Positions 5,257-6,067 of a DNA stretch of 6,067 nucleotides are shown here, piece by piece. The notes beneath the pieces are model-generated. The model made no database searches. It was given only the letters and a program-made list of their open reading frames with translations, and was not told the origin of the DNA. Origin of the DNA: JBHEPS01 sp046261635 (GTDB lineage Bacteria > Acidobacteriota > Thermoanaerobaculia > Gp7-AA8). Made by a program: the position numbers and the translations under genes. Position 1 is the stretch's first letter, and each line of letters begins with the position of its first letter. The DNA lies in the NCBI GenBank assembly GCA_046261635.1, contig JBHEOL010000087.1:1-6067 (forward strand), read 5' to 3'.

Positions 5257-5979
5257 TCAGTCGCCCGCCACCAGTGCCGTCATCCGCCACGTCCCGCCAT
5301 TCCGGTTGAAACCCGCCCGGTACCCGATCGGGCTGCGCACGTCGCTCTCCGCAACCCATCCTTCCACACCGGCCGGCGTTCTCACCCGGAGCCATTCGGC
5401 CGATTCCTCTTCCCGCCGGACCAGCTCGAGGATCTCGTGATCGACCCTCGCCACCTCGCCGGCCCGGGTCTCGGGACGCTCCCGCACCACCACGCGGCGC
5501 CCCGTGGCCGCGACGTGCTCGAACGCGTCCACGTCTTCGGGCCAGATGGCGTAGACGTAGGGCGCCCAGAACGACCGGTCGTCTCCCTCGCCGCGGAACG
5601 CGCCTCCGCCGCCGAGGATCGTATCGAGCTCCTCCCACAGCGCGGAAGATCCGGAAGCCGTCTCCCACTGCTGGATCAAGGCGTCGAAGCCGCCCCCGGG
5701 CCCGAACGAGGTCCGGATCGCCGGATCAACCATGCCGCGGAACGCCTCCATGTCGCGGTTTGCAACTGCCTGAACGAGCGCGGTCCGGTAGCCCGTGAAC
5801 TCGGCGTCTCCACTCCCTTCATCGACCGGGCATAGGCGATCCGGCGCCGGCTCGCACGCCTGGGGGCGATCCGCGGCCCGGGCATCCACCCCACCGGGAT
5901 CAGGCGCCGGAGCACAGGAGAGCGAGAACGCCAGGGGGAAGGCGACGAGAACGATCACGGGTCGCAGAAGAAATCTCAT
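5257..5979 (-). CDS. Exported protein (probable lipoprotein) with C-terminal SH3-like domain
   Basis: The 240-residue product begins MRFLLRPVIVLVAFPLAFSLSC, an Arg-containing n-region and hydrophobic core ending at Cys22. This suggests a lipoprotein signal, but the lipobox (S-L-S-C) departs from the usual L-A-G-C pattern, so cleavage by signal peptidase I is possible instead. A proline- and acid-rich linker runs to about residue 60. Residues 65-105 (ALVQAVANRDMEAFRGMVDPAIRTSFG and on) resemble a small helical region common in envelope proteins. Residues 160-215, from RRVVVRERPE to WLRVRTPAGVEGWVAESDV, fit a bacterial SH3 domain, ending in YRAGFNRNGGTWRMTALVAGD. It probably acts in the periplasm, perhaps binding cell wall; the partner is unknown. 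The ATG at 5979 is chosen because the signal starts there; an in-frame TTG at 5997 would add six residues. Its stop abuts that of the convergent gene. Confidence 0.85.
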   Translation of the reverse strand: MRFLLRPVIVLVAFPLAFSLSCAPAPDPGGVDARAADRPQACEPAPDRLCPVDEGSGDAEFTGYRTALVQAVANRDMEAFRGMVDPAIRTSFGPGGGFDALIQQWETASGSSALWEELDTILGGGGAFRGEGDDRSFWAPYVYAIWPEDVDAFEHVAATGRRVVVRERPETRAGEVARVDHEILELVRREEESAEWLRVRTPAGVEGWVAESDVRSPIGYRAGFNRNGGTWRMTALVAGD

Positions 5980-6009
5980 GGTCTCAGGGCGGAGCAAGCG
6001 CCGCGCCCG

Positions 6010-6067
6010 CTATGACGTCATCCTGAGGAGGCGCGGGACGTGGTCGTCGAACTCGAGGGTGTTGGCA
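6010..6067 (-). CDS. Possible C-terminal end of an upstream minus-strand gene
   Basis: On the minus strand an open frame enters from the right edge and ends at TAG (6010-6012), reading ANTLEFDDHVPRLLRMTS. Seventeen of its 18 sense codons end in G or C, matching the codon bias of the real genes here. It would end 30 bases before the start of the exported-protein gene, consistent with an operon. The stretch is very short and chance cannot be excluded. On the other strand a GTG at 6040 follows TGAGGAGG by 8 bases and could instead start a rightward gene. Confidence 0.35.
   Translation of the reverse strand, partial: ANTLEFDDHVPRLLRMTS

Noticed and set aside
4182..5309. Open frame of 375 codons overlapping the unknown gene in another frame
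   Set aside because: The product is dominated by Arg, Ala, Pro and His, as expected of an off-frame reading of GC-rich coding DNA.

Overview
This is a GC-rich chromosomal window with strong G/C preference at third codon positions, probably from Acidobacteriota or a related deep-branching Gram-negative lineage. The evidence for that is indirect: a glycine decarboxylase P-protein split into an N-terminal subunit (gcvPA), a lipoprotein-type secreted protein, and short-unit repeat arrays in the intergenic gaps. No rRNA, tRNA or other phylogenetic marker is present, so the placement is an inference.

Layout. Positions 1-2065, minus strand: a glycine cleavage operon in the order gcvT, gcvH, gcvPA, with gcvPA running off the left edge. 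T and H are packed within about 20 bases. A gap of about 117 bases containing a 10-bp GC hairpin separates H from PA. Positions 2066-2323: a divergent intergenic region with a candidate gcvT promoter, an array of 9-bp units in inverted orientation, and a candidate -10 element just before the next gene. Positions 2324-3232, plus strand: a complete XerC-type tyrosine recombinase with all six catalytic residues. Positions 3231-3394: a second, unrelated array of 7-bp units, also inverted, filling most of the gap after xerC. Positions 3406-5256, plus strand: a 616-residue soluble protein of unknown function. Positions 5257-5979, minus strand: an exported protein (probable lipoprotein) with a C-terminal SH3-like region, whose stop codon directly abuts that of the unknown gene. 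Positions 6010-6067: possibly the last codons of another minus-strand gene.

How the genes work together. GcvPA (with GcvPB, expected beyond the left edge), GcvH and GcvT form the glycine cleavage system. It converts glycine and tetrahydrofolate to CO2, ammonia, NADH and methylene-tetrahydrofolate, with lipoyl-GcvH as the shuttle. XerC would resolve chromosome dimers with a partner recombinase and has no metabolic link to the gcv operon. The unknown protein and the exported protein are convergent and need not be related.

The parts least explained by known biology are the 616-residue protein and the two different inverted repeat arrays that bracket xerC. I found no CRISPR array, insertion sequence, toxin-antitoxin pair or defence system.
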